Source: Paralithodes platypus (Eukaryota > Arthropoda > Malacostraca > Decapoda > Lithodidae). Taken from it: a stretch of DNA of 64,000 nt. Shown piece after piece: positions 49,335-59,678 of the stretch (the stretch's first letter is position 1; every line of letters begins with the position of its first letter). Under the pieces are notes generated by a model, which worked only from the letters and a program-made list of their open reading frames with translations, was not told the origin of the DNA and made no database searches. A program made the translations under genes and the position numbers. Location: the NCBI GenBank assembly GCA_032716605.1, contig CM064523.1, forward strand, positions 45,664,215-45,728,214, given 5' to 3'.

Positions 49335-49924
49335 CCCATAAACGGCGGCAACGCTAATAAGAAATTTTACTGGGCGAGGGCGGCAAAGCTCTTAAGAGGG
49401 AGGCCTAAAACAATCATTTAAACCGCCCCAGTAGCACTAAACATTTTTTTTTTTTTTTTATTGTTTTTTTTCCCTATACCTCATATCACTCCTCCACATC
49501 CCCTCCTTCCCCCCTTTCCCCTCCCCCTTCAATTATCACCTATTTTCCCTGTTATTCCCTAATTCGTTGGTATATTTTTGTGCTAACATTAGCAAAATGT
49601 GTGGAGGATGGGCTTATGTGCCTAGCGGGTGGGTTACATAAACAAGTGTGTGTATGAGTAGGCTCAGTGTGGCTTGAGGCCTCGTGGAGGGTGGGGTTGC
49701 CTCAATTTTCTCCATAATTCATGAATGGGCTGCTCCATGTATATTCGCGATTTTGACCAGAAAATTAAATTTTCACTTGTTTTATTGTTGTTACAGGTTA
49801 CTATCTTCTTAGTGAAGGTAAAATAGGCTCATATGAATAAGTAATAACGATATTTATCGTACAATGACGATTATAGGCCTGAATGGAGCTTATATGCTCG
49901 CCCATGAGCATCTCCGTTCCCGGG
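49335..49924. mobile_element. TTAA-flanked MITE, family 3, 590 bp
   Basis: Flanked by TTAA at 49331-49334 and 49925-49928. Ends CCCATAAACGGCGGC and, inverted, CCCGGGAACGGAGATGC share CCC-AACGG. A related fragment lies at 35473-35640 in the opposite orientation. No coding capacity. Contains a T-rich run at about 49446-49470. Confidence 0.65.
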
Positions 49925-49928
49925 TTAA

Positions 49929-51168
49929 TTAGAAAACTTAAATGGGATGTCATTAGATCGACACTTCCGATTAATTTATATAATGGCTAAATAATATTTA
50001 TTTGCTCGAACCTCATTAAGTAACTATATACTGTATATTCACTAAGTGACTACATAATAATGATATGAAATATAAATTCACACAAACAGCAATAGAGAGG
50101 CGATCAATTATAAAGTTAATAGATGAATGACCTACTGTATATCATAGTATATCTACATCATTAAACATATTTAGAATGAAGTAATTGAACTAAATACATC
50201 TGTTATAAATCGCAGCTTTATGAAACTTACTGAATACGATATATTTTATGGCAATGATTATGTAAGAGTATATAATATGTAAGTAAGAAAGACAATATAT
50301 TGAATTTACAATATGTAGAATATTTTACTATAACTAGAAATTTATAGTTCTATGAAACACTGATAGATAATACTATGTATGTATGTATATACTCAGGCAC
50401 GTACCCCATTGCGGGAGGTGGCCGACACAAGACAGAGCCCGAACAGAAACATTTAAAGTTCTTATTATCAGGGTCCGGGACCACTTTCGCGTTCCCTAGC
50501 CCGTTTCTCTGTCTCGTCGAGAAGGAGATAATTCTAATAGACACAAATTCTCAAAGCACTTGCATTGTTGACAGATCGCTTACCACTACGAGACAAACCA
50601 AAATACACAACCAAACACTATTTATACATTACGCAGGAGGTACAGTACTAACTATTATATTAAACCAACTGAGTGAAAACTTTGCACATGATTGAATGAA
50701 ACAAAACCAAATATTGAAATCCTAACCCACTAATGATGAAAGACTACCGAAACAATTTGGACTATCTAACTATCATTTATAATATTAACCTATGTATTTA
50801 ATTCAGGTTTATACTTATTGATATAATATCGCTCAGCAATGAAAGCATCAGTCTTGTTCATGAACTTTGAAATTATTTAAAAATTATGTTCACTGAATCG
50901 GTGATCTGACTAACAAAATTAAAGTGGATTTGCAGTGGTCATATATTAAACATTGTTAAAAATAAGTAAACATAAACAGGTTTTTACTATATCAAAATAT
51001 GAACCAACACCAAATCACAAATGTACAAATATAGAACAATTAATAATATTCAGTCATCATACATAACTCAATGGAAAGCAGACAAAACCTTCTGGATGGA
51101 TCTGTTTTCAAGTTGGGGCTAAATATATAAAGCAATTGTGTAGATATAAAGTCAGTCTACAAGAGGAT
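49929..51168. other. AT-rich spacer containing dispersed repeat R
   Basis: No gene except the dispersed repeat at 50385-50560. Remaining sequence is AT-rich. A 106-codon forward frame at 50375-50695 overlaps the repeat and has no recognised domain. Confidence 0.5.
50385..50560 (+). repeat. Dispersed repeat R, copy 2
   Basis: Begins ACTCAGGCACGTACCCC and contains CAAGACAGAGCCCGAACAGA and CGGGACCACTTTCGCGTTCCC, matching the reverse complement of 19190-19435. A possible 5' fragment of a third copy is near 51540-51575 (reverse orientation). Confidence 0.65.
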
Positions 51169-51171
51169 GTA

Positions 51172-51424
51172 CACTCGGATACCATAGTCTCTAGCCCACT
51201 CAAAAGAATTCGTGGACCCTCCATGTTTTTCTCTATGCAATTATAACTATCTGGATGGACTTTTGGATAGAGCTTGCTTTACAATCAATAATATATTAGG
51301 TTTTGTAATTAATTAATAGAAAATTACACTCGTATTTTGGTTTCCAGAGATATACTTCCCTTATTAGAAATAGGTGAAGTCCACAACATTTTATGAGTGG
51401 GCTAGAGACTATGGTATGCGAGTG
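51172..51424. mobile_element. MITE with 32-bp inverted repeats, TSD TA, Tc1/mariner-like
   Basis: Left end CACTCGGATACCATAGTCTC followed by TAGCCCACTCA; the right end is its inverse with one mismatch. TA flanks both sides (51170-51171 and 51425-51426). The 253-bp length and TA duplication suit a Tc1/mariner-mobilised MITE. The flanking sequence ACAAGAG appears on both sides, so a longer duplication cannot be excluded. Confidence 0.72.
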
Positions 51425-51426
51425 TA

Positions 51427-51807
51427 CAAGAGTGATTTTTCCGTCAACTTTGTATCTACAAATTTATTCTGGCAAATGTTTTAGACTGTTCTGCACCGGT
51501 ATCGGCAACTAGACTGAAGGCAGGTTATATTACAGGTACCAGGTACCCCCAGCAAGGGGTATGTGCATGAGTATATACTGTACATACCAACATTTGTATA
51601 CAAAGATTTTCAGAAGCTGCCAAATCAGTTGCTGGAGAAAAGTTGGCATTCTGGTTTAAATCCGCCGGTGTGAGTTATAGAGAACCTTGTTCCTCAATGC
51701 CAAAGGAAGGGACAGTGAAAACTAAGAGTGGGAGCTTGACAGTTGTGTTGGGTCAGAGAGCATGGTGGAGAAAACTCTAGTGGGTGCGCGCTAATGTGAG
51801 TGTGATT

Positions 51808-51845
<38 letters not shown>

Positions 51846-52146
51846 AATTTCCTAACCACATCAAACCTTCCTACCTTTACCCATTTCCTCCCTAAGTCCA
51901 TCACCTTACCATTCCTCCCCGATGTATTCCCACATACCCACATATCCTGAACCATAATATTACTATCACAATACCAAACAATTCAAACTTCCATCCCCCT
52001 CCTATAACATACTATCGCATCCCTCTCCCATTCCTGACCTAATTATAAACAGAGACTGTACAGTTGGGCAAATTGTTACTTTGTCAATATATATTACCAT
52101 ATGCTGAATCGCATATCGATGTATTTAACATCTGACTACGAGAGGC
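51427..52146. other. Spacer left of the LTR retrotransposon
   Basis: No gene. Holds a (CA)n tract at about 51810-51844 and, near 51540-51575, a sequence resembling the start of dispersed repeat R. Confidence 0.5.
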
Positions 52147-52150
52147 CTTT

Positions 52151-54045
52151 TGTGACGCTTCTGCATAGTAGCCACGTGCGGGCATGCGCGCGCGTCGGCT
52201 GCCCAGCCGTTTAGAAACCGGCTGGCGGCAGCCGGCCGGCAGGCTTTTCCTTAGTATATATCCTACGACAATGTAACAAATGTCTGGGATATTCTTATGT
52301 TGTTTCATAGCTTGTAGCTGCCCTTATTCTTAACCAACACATCTTAGTATATTTTATTCTCGATAGTTGATTATTTCATTATAATATATAAGATGTAAGT
52401 CTAGTGAGGGCAGGAGGAGACGAGCGGGAGAGAGAGACCGGCTTGGGACGTTGCTTCGCTTGCCAGCTTGGGACGAGCCTGAAGCATTGCGATATGCATT
52501 TGATTGCAACGTTAGGCTTAGTTTCGACTCACGCACAGGGTAGAGGATTTTGACCCGGCAACTGTGTTGAGTGTTGCCAAGCATGGGATGTATTCTGCAT
52601 GCCTAGGGCGGGGTCCAGACAGATTCAAGACTCAGAGCTCACCTCATTGTCGTACCCTTCGGACCCCCTTGATATCTATCCCTCTCAACACCACTTAAAA
52701 ACTTTCTCTCTTACTTTGTATACCTTCCTTCCACTACTTCACCAATCTATTTAATTATCCCATCCCCTTGATAGACCTTATATCTATTATTGTATTAACG
52801 ACGAGCTCTCAGATAATTAGATCGGATTTTGGGCCTTATGCAGAGACGTAATTGTTAATGAGACCTAGGGAGCTTTTTTTGTTGTCTCATATTTGGTGGT
52901 TTCATGCTTGCTAGTGTGTTCTTGTGTCAGGTTAGCAGGGGCTAGACCGGAGGGGAGGCTTTTTGCGATCCTTTAAGTAAAGTCTGCTGGTGCGAGTCCT
53001 GTGGACCCGCACGACTTTACTAGGATACCCGTGGGAGCCTGGGGGCATTTTCTTGTCTGTGTCCCTGTGTGTCTAGTGTTGTGTTGTGTGAGGGCCCTTG
53101 CCTAGTCCACTCAGCACTGCGCTAGCACGTCTTGCTTTTGTTTTAGGGTCGCCAGGAGAGAGTCAGATACTTGCGATCTGAGTCTCTCAAGAGAGCACCC
53201 TTTCAATTAGTGTAATTTGGCGCACAGACTTGGGAACGTCCCTAGGCTAGAGCAGGTGGCTCAGCCCGGGTATCCGAAGCCTATATCCTTCCGGCTAGAC
53301 CTCTGCCACCTCGCAGATTAACAGCTAGGGGTTTATTATTTCTGTATGCTTGTTATTGTGCCACAGTTTACCGTTTTTGTGAGCATTGTGAGTCAGGGTG
53401 TGGCTTAGAGACTCTGTCCGAGCAGGCTTGCCTGACTAAGAGTGAGAAGCACACCTGTATGTGGTTATGTTGCGAGTTGCTGCCTTTATTTAATTATACT
53501 TATGCCATTATACACTGTATGTCCTATCACTAGTATTTATTCCTGCTTATGAGTTAAGAGTTCTCTAAATCCGTAACGTATTTTCTTTGCTAAGCATCAG
53601 ATCCTACAGTAGCCGCATGCAGTTTAGAAACCCGCATCTTGTCTACCTGTACGATGTTTTGAGGACTGTTTGCTTTCACCTTCTTTCACGCAGGGGTGAT
53701 TAGTTGTGTTAATTAACGTAGCGTTAAATGTACTTTCTTCTAGTTTGTTATTAAATTGTTTCTGCAATTTAATTCCGTTATCTATCTTTTCCTTGAAGCT
53801 TTAAGTCAACTTAATTGTGTGATCTTTTATATAGCCTGCTTGACTATCAGCAGTCTATAGTGCGTGCACCCTGTAACCGAGTCATAGGATACCTCGTTGT
53901 CCAGGCAGGACTCTTGACAGTTTAGGGTGGTTTGTTGCCTGGGTTTATAGATAAGGGTTGGATCTAGCGTTTTCCGTTGTTGCTTGTTGCCGCATACCTA
54001 GTCCAATAGAAAGAGCCAAGTGTTTATATATCCCAGGATGTAACA
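52151..54045 (+). repeat. 5' LTR (1,895 bp)
   Basis: Begins TGTGACGC and ends GATGTAACA. Relative to the 3' LTR it has scattered substitutions and keeps TATATATCC near 52254, where the 3' LTR lacks 9 bp. It shares most of its length with the solo LTR, except for the U3 segment 52438-52630. Confidence 0.95.
52385..52392 (+). promoter_or_regulatory. Candidate TATA box of the LTR
   Basis: TATATAAG lies 235 bp into the LTR; the same site is at 59903-59910 in the 3' LTR. The sequence just downstream (GTAAGTCTAGTGAGG) would be close to a start site. The CR1-C insertion in the solo LTR falls 3-5 bp after this box. Confidence 0.4.
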
Positions 54046-54047
54046 AA

Positions 54048-54065
54048 TGGCGACCTTGCCAGGAT
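54048..54065 (+). promoter_or_regulatory. Primer-binding site
   Basis: TGGCGACCTTGCCAGGAT begins two bases after the 5' LTR. TGG is the expected complement of a tRNA CCA end. Which tRNA it pairs with cannot be told here. Confidence 0.75.
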
Positions 54066-54257
54066 TTACTGAACAGAGGAATATAGTTGTCATTTGTTTT
54101 GAGATTCCTTATGATTAGAGGAATACAGTGGACATAGCTTTTTTTTGGAGCAACTAATATAACACATTAAAAGACTTTAAATAACATTAGTATATACATA
54201 CTTGCATAGGAGATAAGGCACATTCTATAACCGTGATAATTACTGCAGTACACAAAC

Positions 54258-55536
54258 ATGTCTAATACATCAGAACACAGTGATGGGTCAGGTCACGATA
54301 CAGGCTCGGAGGGAGGAAGACCTGTGGAGTGGCTAGTCGATAGCGAGGAGGGTGCTAGAAGATTTTTAGAGGTGCCCCTTACCGCTGCCAGGGTGTTGAA
54401 GCTGAATAAGTATGGCTTAAAGTGTGTGGCAGGTCTTCAGGGTCACCAGGGTTTAAGTGGCATGAGGAAAGATCAGCTGAGGACTTTGATATTGGGTTTA
54501 GAAGGGAGAGACCTGGGTGGAGAGGGGACGGGGTGGCCCCGGTCCCCAGCCCCCCCTCCACTCTACCCCCATATCAAATGTCAGGGTTCCTGAATTTAGT
54601 ACATACCCCCAAGTTGATGGTCAATGGCAGCGTGGAATTCAATCACTGGGACCCTCTCCATTAAATGCACCTTCCCCTCCTCAAGGGTTGACTCCAGATT
54701 TGTTGTTTCGGTTTGAGATGGCCAAGGTTGAGGCCGCTAGAGCTCAGGTTGAGGCCGCCGAAAGACAGGTTAGTGTGCAGGCTGAGGTTGCTAGAGCTCA
54801 GGCTGAGGCTGAAGAGAGAACAGCTATACGAGAGGCTGAACTGCAGGCAGAGTCTACTAGGTATCGGGCTGACAGGGAGCTGGAGAGATCTCGAGTGGAG
54901 GTAACAGGGCAAAATATTGGGGGAGGTAACAGACATCGGGACCAATCATTGTCGCACCTGCTTAAACTAGTTCCTGTGTTCGATGAATTAGGTGTGGCTG
55001 AGTTTTTTATGCGATTTGAGAAGAAGTGTCAGGAACACCAGTGGCCTCAGGAAAAGTGGGCAGCATTAGTTTCATCAAGACTCCTAGGAAAGGGGCTAAA
55101 AGCGTATGATGCACTACCTTTAGAGTCCTGTGTAGTTTATGATGAGCTAAAGAAGGCTGTGCTACGGGCCTATGAGTTACAACCAGAAACTTACCGCTTG
55201 AAGTTTCGGGGTGTTACTAAGGGCAAGGATAGTACCTTCCTGGAACACGCCCGGGACTTGTCTGATGCACTACGACATTGGCTGCGTTCTGAGAGGGCAG
55301 CTACTTTTGAGGAGTTGAGCGAGCTGGTTCTCTTGGAGCAGTTCTTTAAGTGCACAGGCGGGGACTTAACATTGAATATAAAGGAAAAAAATCCTAGAAC
55401 TCTCCAGGAGGCAGCAGAAATGGCTGACCGCCGACTGTCATTAATTCGAGGGTGCGAAGCAGCAGCTAGGAGTGAGTCGGGTGCAAAGGATCGTACCCCT
55501 CCCCCTCCAAAGAATTACAAAATAAATTACACATAA
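54258..55536 (+). pseudogene. gag: gag with coiled coil and SCAN-like capsid (frameshifted)
   Basis: Starts at ATG 54258 (MSNTSEHSDG) and is open to 54593; coding then continues in the +1 frame from about 54517 to 55536. The second part has a long charged helix (EAARAQVEAAERQVSVQ and following), a likely coiled coil, then the capsid with VPVFDELGVAEFFMRFEKK, SSRLLGKGLKAYDAL, VLRAYELQPETYRLKFRG, TFEELSELVLLEQFF and NPRTLQEAAEMADRRL. The last three match the pattern of the SCAN domain, which is known to derive from Gmr1-like gag. Capsid assembles the virus-like particle. The zinc knuckle lies beyond the stop in the pol frame. The frame change at 54517-54593 sits beside C homopolymers, so it could be a mutation or a sequence error. 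Confidence 0.82.
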
Positions 55537-58500
55537 ATACACAAAACCATCTAGCACTGACAATAAAACTGAACATAAACCAAATACCGTCCCGTATAAG
55601 AAGTCTAATGGTACCTCCCACTCCCAAGGGAACCCAAAGAGTAAAGAGTGCTTTGCATGTCACAAGGAGGGTCACTTTGCAAATGCTTGTCCGACCAAGC
55701 CACCAAACAAGGTTGTGTCATTGGCCCGCAGCATAGGGGTGTCGCCTATATCTTCCGAGTTTGCCAAGGGTAGTTCGTCAGAGGTTGGGACACAGCCTGT
55801 GTTCAAGAGTCCGGAAGGCTCGAACCTTGTCCGCGACGTCTTTGAGGGTCATAGAGCGCATGGTATTGTGAGGTGGGCTGGCGAAAGGCGAGGAGTTAAG
55901 CTATTGCGTGATACGGGGGCTTCTCAGACCTTGTTAAAGAACTTTACTGGTAGGCCGATTAACGCTGCTCGGGTGGTGGTAGTTCAGGGGATCAATGCTA
56001 CGAAGTCCTACCCGCTGGTGCGGATGGAGCTGGAGGTGGGTGGTGTGGCGAAGGAGCTGGATGTAGGAATTGTAGAGAACTTGCCTGTTGGGGGCGTCGA
56101 CCTCCTACTCGGCAACGACTTTGCGGTGCCTGCTTCTAAGGTTTCACCCTTGGTCGTTGCCGAGAAGGCGGCCGACGTTAGTAGGGAGGAACAGGAGTTG
56201 GTTGAGAAGTGTAGCGTACAAACCATGGCGTGTGTTGTGACGCATTCTCAGACATCCGGAGCCTTGCAGCCACCACCTCAGTCTATCAAACCGGGGAGGA
56301 AAGGTCACAAGAAAACGGGAAGTGTTGGTCAATTGGAGAGTTTTGAGCCGGCAGTGTTTCATGGTGACTCATTATTGGCACCTATGTTAGAGTCTGGAGA
56401 GGCCCCGGGGCCTGTCACCGCTAGTGCAGGTGCAGGGCAGGAAGAGACTCTGCTACAGCATCGTTATGCGCAGCGTGAGGAAAGGATGGCTCAGCGGGAC
56501 ATTGGAGGTGGAAATAAATTATTTAAGATGAACTTGGATAATCTCGCACCTGCTGATATATGTTCCTTGCAGCTGGAAGATCCTGAAGTCAGGGCGTGTG
56601 GTATTGGTGCTGTCGAACTGGAGAGCGATGGGGATGCGCAGCCTGGTGATTTTTTCTTGTCCGAGGGGATCTTGTATCGGAGACATCAGGATCCCAAGAA
56701 AAAGTGGGATGGCGGGTCAGGATTAGTGGACCAGTTAGTAGTACCGAGGGTTTGCCGTGAGAGCTTATTGAGATTAGCTCATGATGTGCCTTTGGCAGGG
56801 CACCTGGGGGCACGTAAGACGGAGGCAGCTCTGAGCAAGCTTTTCTGGTGGCCTGGGTTAAAGGCGAGTGTCGTGTCATGGGTGTCACAGTGTCACACTT
56901 GTCAAGTTGTTGGGAAACCCAATCAGGTCATCCCGAGAGCCCCGTTACAACCCATCCCTGTCATTGGGCCGCCCTTCAGCAAAGTAGTTATCGATATGGT
57001 TGGCCCATTGCCCCCCACTAGTGCCGGCAATAAATTTTTACTAACTGTAATGGATGTAGCAACACGGTATCCAGATGCTTACCCCATGCGTAACGGGATG
57101 GCTAAGACTGTTGTCAAAAACCTGCTTGTCTATTTCTCTTGTTATGGCTACCCTCAGGAGATCCATTCTGATCAGGGATCCAATTTTACTTCTGCTCTGT
57201 TTAAGCAGACCATGCAGCAACATGGGATTGTGTCTGTGGTGTCATCTGCCTACCATCCCGAGAGTCAGGGAGTTTTGGAAAGGTGGCACTCGACTCTCAA
57301 GAGTATGTTGCAATGTTATTGCATGGAAAATGGGAAGGACTGGGATCTAGGTCTCCCATACGTTTTATTTTCTGTGAGAGAAGTACCTAGGGAGAGCTTG
57401 GGATTTAGCCCGAACGAGTTGGTTTTTGGACACAGGGTCAGGGGGCCCCTCCACATAGTCAAGGAGATCTGGGAGGGAGTCACAAAGCCATGCTCGCTTC
57501 TAAAGTATGTAGTTGAAAGCCGTGAGAGAATGCTAAAGAGCTTGGAGGTAGCAGGTCGGAACCTTAAGAGTTCACAAGCTCAGATGAAGGACAGATACGA
57601 CCAGAAGGTGAAGCTGAGGGAGTTTGAAGTAGATCAGGAGGTACTGATACTACTGCCTCTGGTGGGACACCCCTTGTCTGCCAAGTATTCTGGTCCGTAT
57701 CGGGTTGTAAGGAAGGTTTCTGATCTCGACTATTTAGTAGCTACTCCTGATCGTAAGAAAAAGAACCAACTTTGCCATGTAAATCTGATGAAAGAGTATG
57801 TGAGGCGCCCCTCCGAGCCTCTGACTGTCCCGGTGTTGATCTGCAGCGATCGTGGTGGAGAAGGAGGAAGGGACAGTCAAGCTGCGGGGGAGGATAATTG
57901 GGATTGTCATGTTTCCGCGGATCAGTGGGCGGGGAATTCTAGACAAGTGGCTCACGAGTTGATATTGCACCTGCCTGAGCAACAGCGTGTAACTGTGCAG
58001 CACTTGTTTGATTCAAACCCAGCTGTTTTCGCGGAGCATCCTGGCCTCACTACTCAAGCGGTGCACGATGTCGATGTTGGGGACCACCCGCCCTTTAAAT
58101 CAATGCCATACCGTGTTCCCCCTATTAAATTACCAGCACTTAGGGAAGAGCTGGATTATATGCTGAAACGTGGGCTGATTTCTGAGGGTGCAGTAAGGTG
58201 GACTTCCCCAGTTACAGTGCAGCCCAAACCAGATGGCAAGGTGCGGTTTTGTATAGATTTCCGCAGGTTGAATGGTTTAACCCCCACAAATGCCTACCCT
58301 CTCCCTCGCGTGGACGACAGTGTGGATAAGATAGGAAAAGCCAAGTTCCTCACTAAGATAGACCTAGTTAAGGGTTATTGGCAAGTGCCCTTGTCTGAGC
58401 GAGCGCGAGAGGTGTGTGGGTTTGTGGTGGACGGTGCCACATATCGTTGCCATGTTATGCCATACGGGCTGAAAAATGCCCCTGCAACGTTTCAGAAATT

Positions 58501-59356
58501 AATGAACGACATTGTAGCCGACATTCCCATCTGTATGGTGTACCTAGATGATGTCATAAAATACGACGAGGATTTTAACAGTCACTGTGCTCACATCGGA
58601 CCGCTTTTTAATAAACTGAATGAAGCAGGTTTGGTGGTAAACCTGGGTAAGTGCGATATTGTCAAAGCCACAGTTTTGTACCTGGGGTTCGAGGTGGGGA
58701 TGGGTCAGGTGTGCCCTCCACAGACAAAGATCAAAGCCATCGAATAGTTTCCCCAGCCTACGACTAAGAAACAAATCATGCGGTTTCTAGGTATGATAGG
58801 CTATTATCGTCGCTTCATCAAAGGCTATTCGACTGTACTTGCACCTTTAACTGACTTATTATCTAAGGACAAGAAGTTCCGGTGGTCTCCTGAGTGTGCA
58901 GAGGCGTTTTCCTTGGTGAAACACCTGTTATGTACCCACACCATACTCAGGGCCCCGGACTTCAGCAGACCTTTTCAGCTGGCGACTGATGCCAGTGGCG
59001 TAGGGGCTGGGGCTGTCTTGTTGCAGACAGATGATGAAGATATCGAACATCCAGTGAGTTTTTACAGTAAAAAATTCAATAGTGCACAAAGGAATTACTC
59101 TGTAATTGAAAAAGAACTCCTGGCGATAGTGCTGGCGCTCAGGCACTTCGATGTATATGTTCCTGCTTTCGGACCAGTCGTAGTGGTTTATACCGATCAT
59201 CACCCTCTGAAATTCTTGAATTAGTTTCATAACCCGAATATGAGGCTGACCAGGTGGTCACTCATGCTTCAGGAGTATAATCTGGACATATGCCATATTG
59301 CCGGTTCTGATAACGTGATAGCGGATTGTCTATCAAGGGTGGATGATGTTGGTTAG
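55526..59356 (+). pseudogene. pol: pol: CCHC, protease, integrase, RT, RNase H (two in-frame TAG)
   Basis: One frame, open from 55526, with TAG at 58745-58747 and 59222-59224 and a final TAG at 59354-59356. It first carries the nucleocapsid knuckle CFACHKEGHFANAC (55649-55690). Numbering from GTG 55715: protease DTGA at residues 66-69; integrase zinc ligands H356, H363, C393, C396; catalytic D427, D486, E522 (35 residues between the last two); GPY/F motif at about 660 (SGPYRVV); reverse transcriptase KIDLVKGYWQ at 881-890 and YLDD at 943-946. RNase H follows the first TAG (ATDASGVGAGAV, SVIEKELLAIV, YTDHHPLKFL) and, after the second TAG, ADCLSRV. All catalytic residues are retained; only the two stops break it. 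It would mature the particle, copy RNA to cDNA and integrate it. Confidence 0.92.
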
Positions 59357-59668
59357 ACTGCCACAGGATTGAGGGTTGAGTGTGGAGGAAAATAGGCTGT
59401 CACTGTAGTTCAGCCGAAAAAAACAAATTAAAAAAGCAAAAACCTTATAAAAACTTTATTTTTTATAACGTGTAGAATTTTGTATAAGATGTTGTAGCAG
59501 TATCTAAGTTGAATGTTTTCGCTTATTGTCGCTAAGTTAGTTGAACTTGCTCGGTGGAGCGCAACAGTCTTTATTTTTTTTATATATAGTGCCTTGTGTC
59601 GCAACAGTGTGTGGTACTATGAGAAGCTTTCTGTTAGATATGAAGAACTTAGTCAAGGGTCTTATATC
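59357..59668 (+). other. 3' untranslated region of the LTR element
   Basis: AT-rich sequence between the end of pol and the polypurine tract. No envelope or additional open frame. Confidence 0.75.
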
Positions 59669-59678
59669 TTGGGGGAGG
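59669..59678 (+). promoter_or_regulatory. Polypurine tract
   Basis: TTGGGGGAGG directly precedes the 3' LTR TGTGACGC, the normal place for plus-strand priming. Confidence 0.85.

Noticed and set aside
52084..52308. Reverse-strand 74-residue frame at the LTR start
   Set aside because: Shadow of the CpG-rich LTR end; the same sequence recurs in all LTR copies without conserved coding on that strand.
59357..59678. Envelope gene in the LTR element
   Set aside because: Only about 320 bp between pol and the purine tract, with no open frame.
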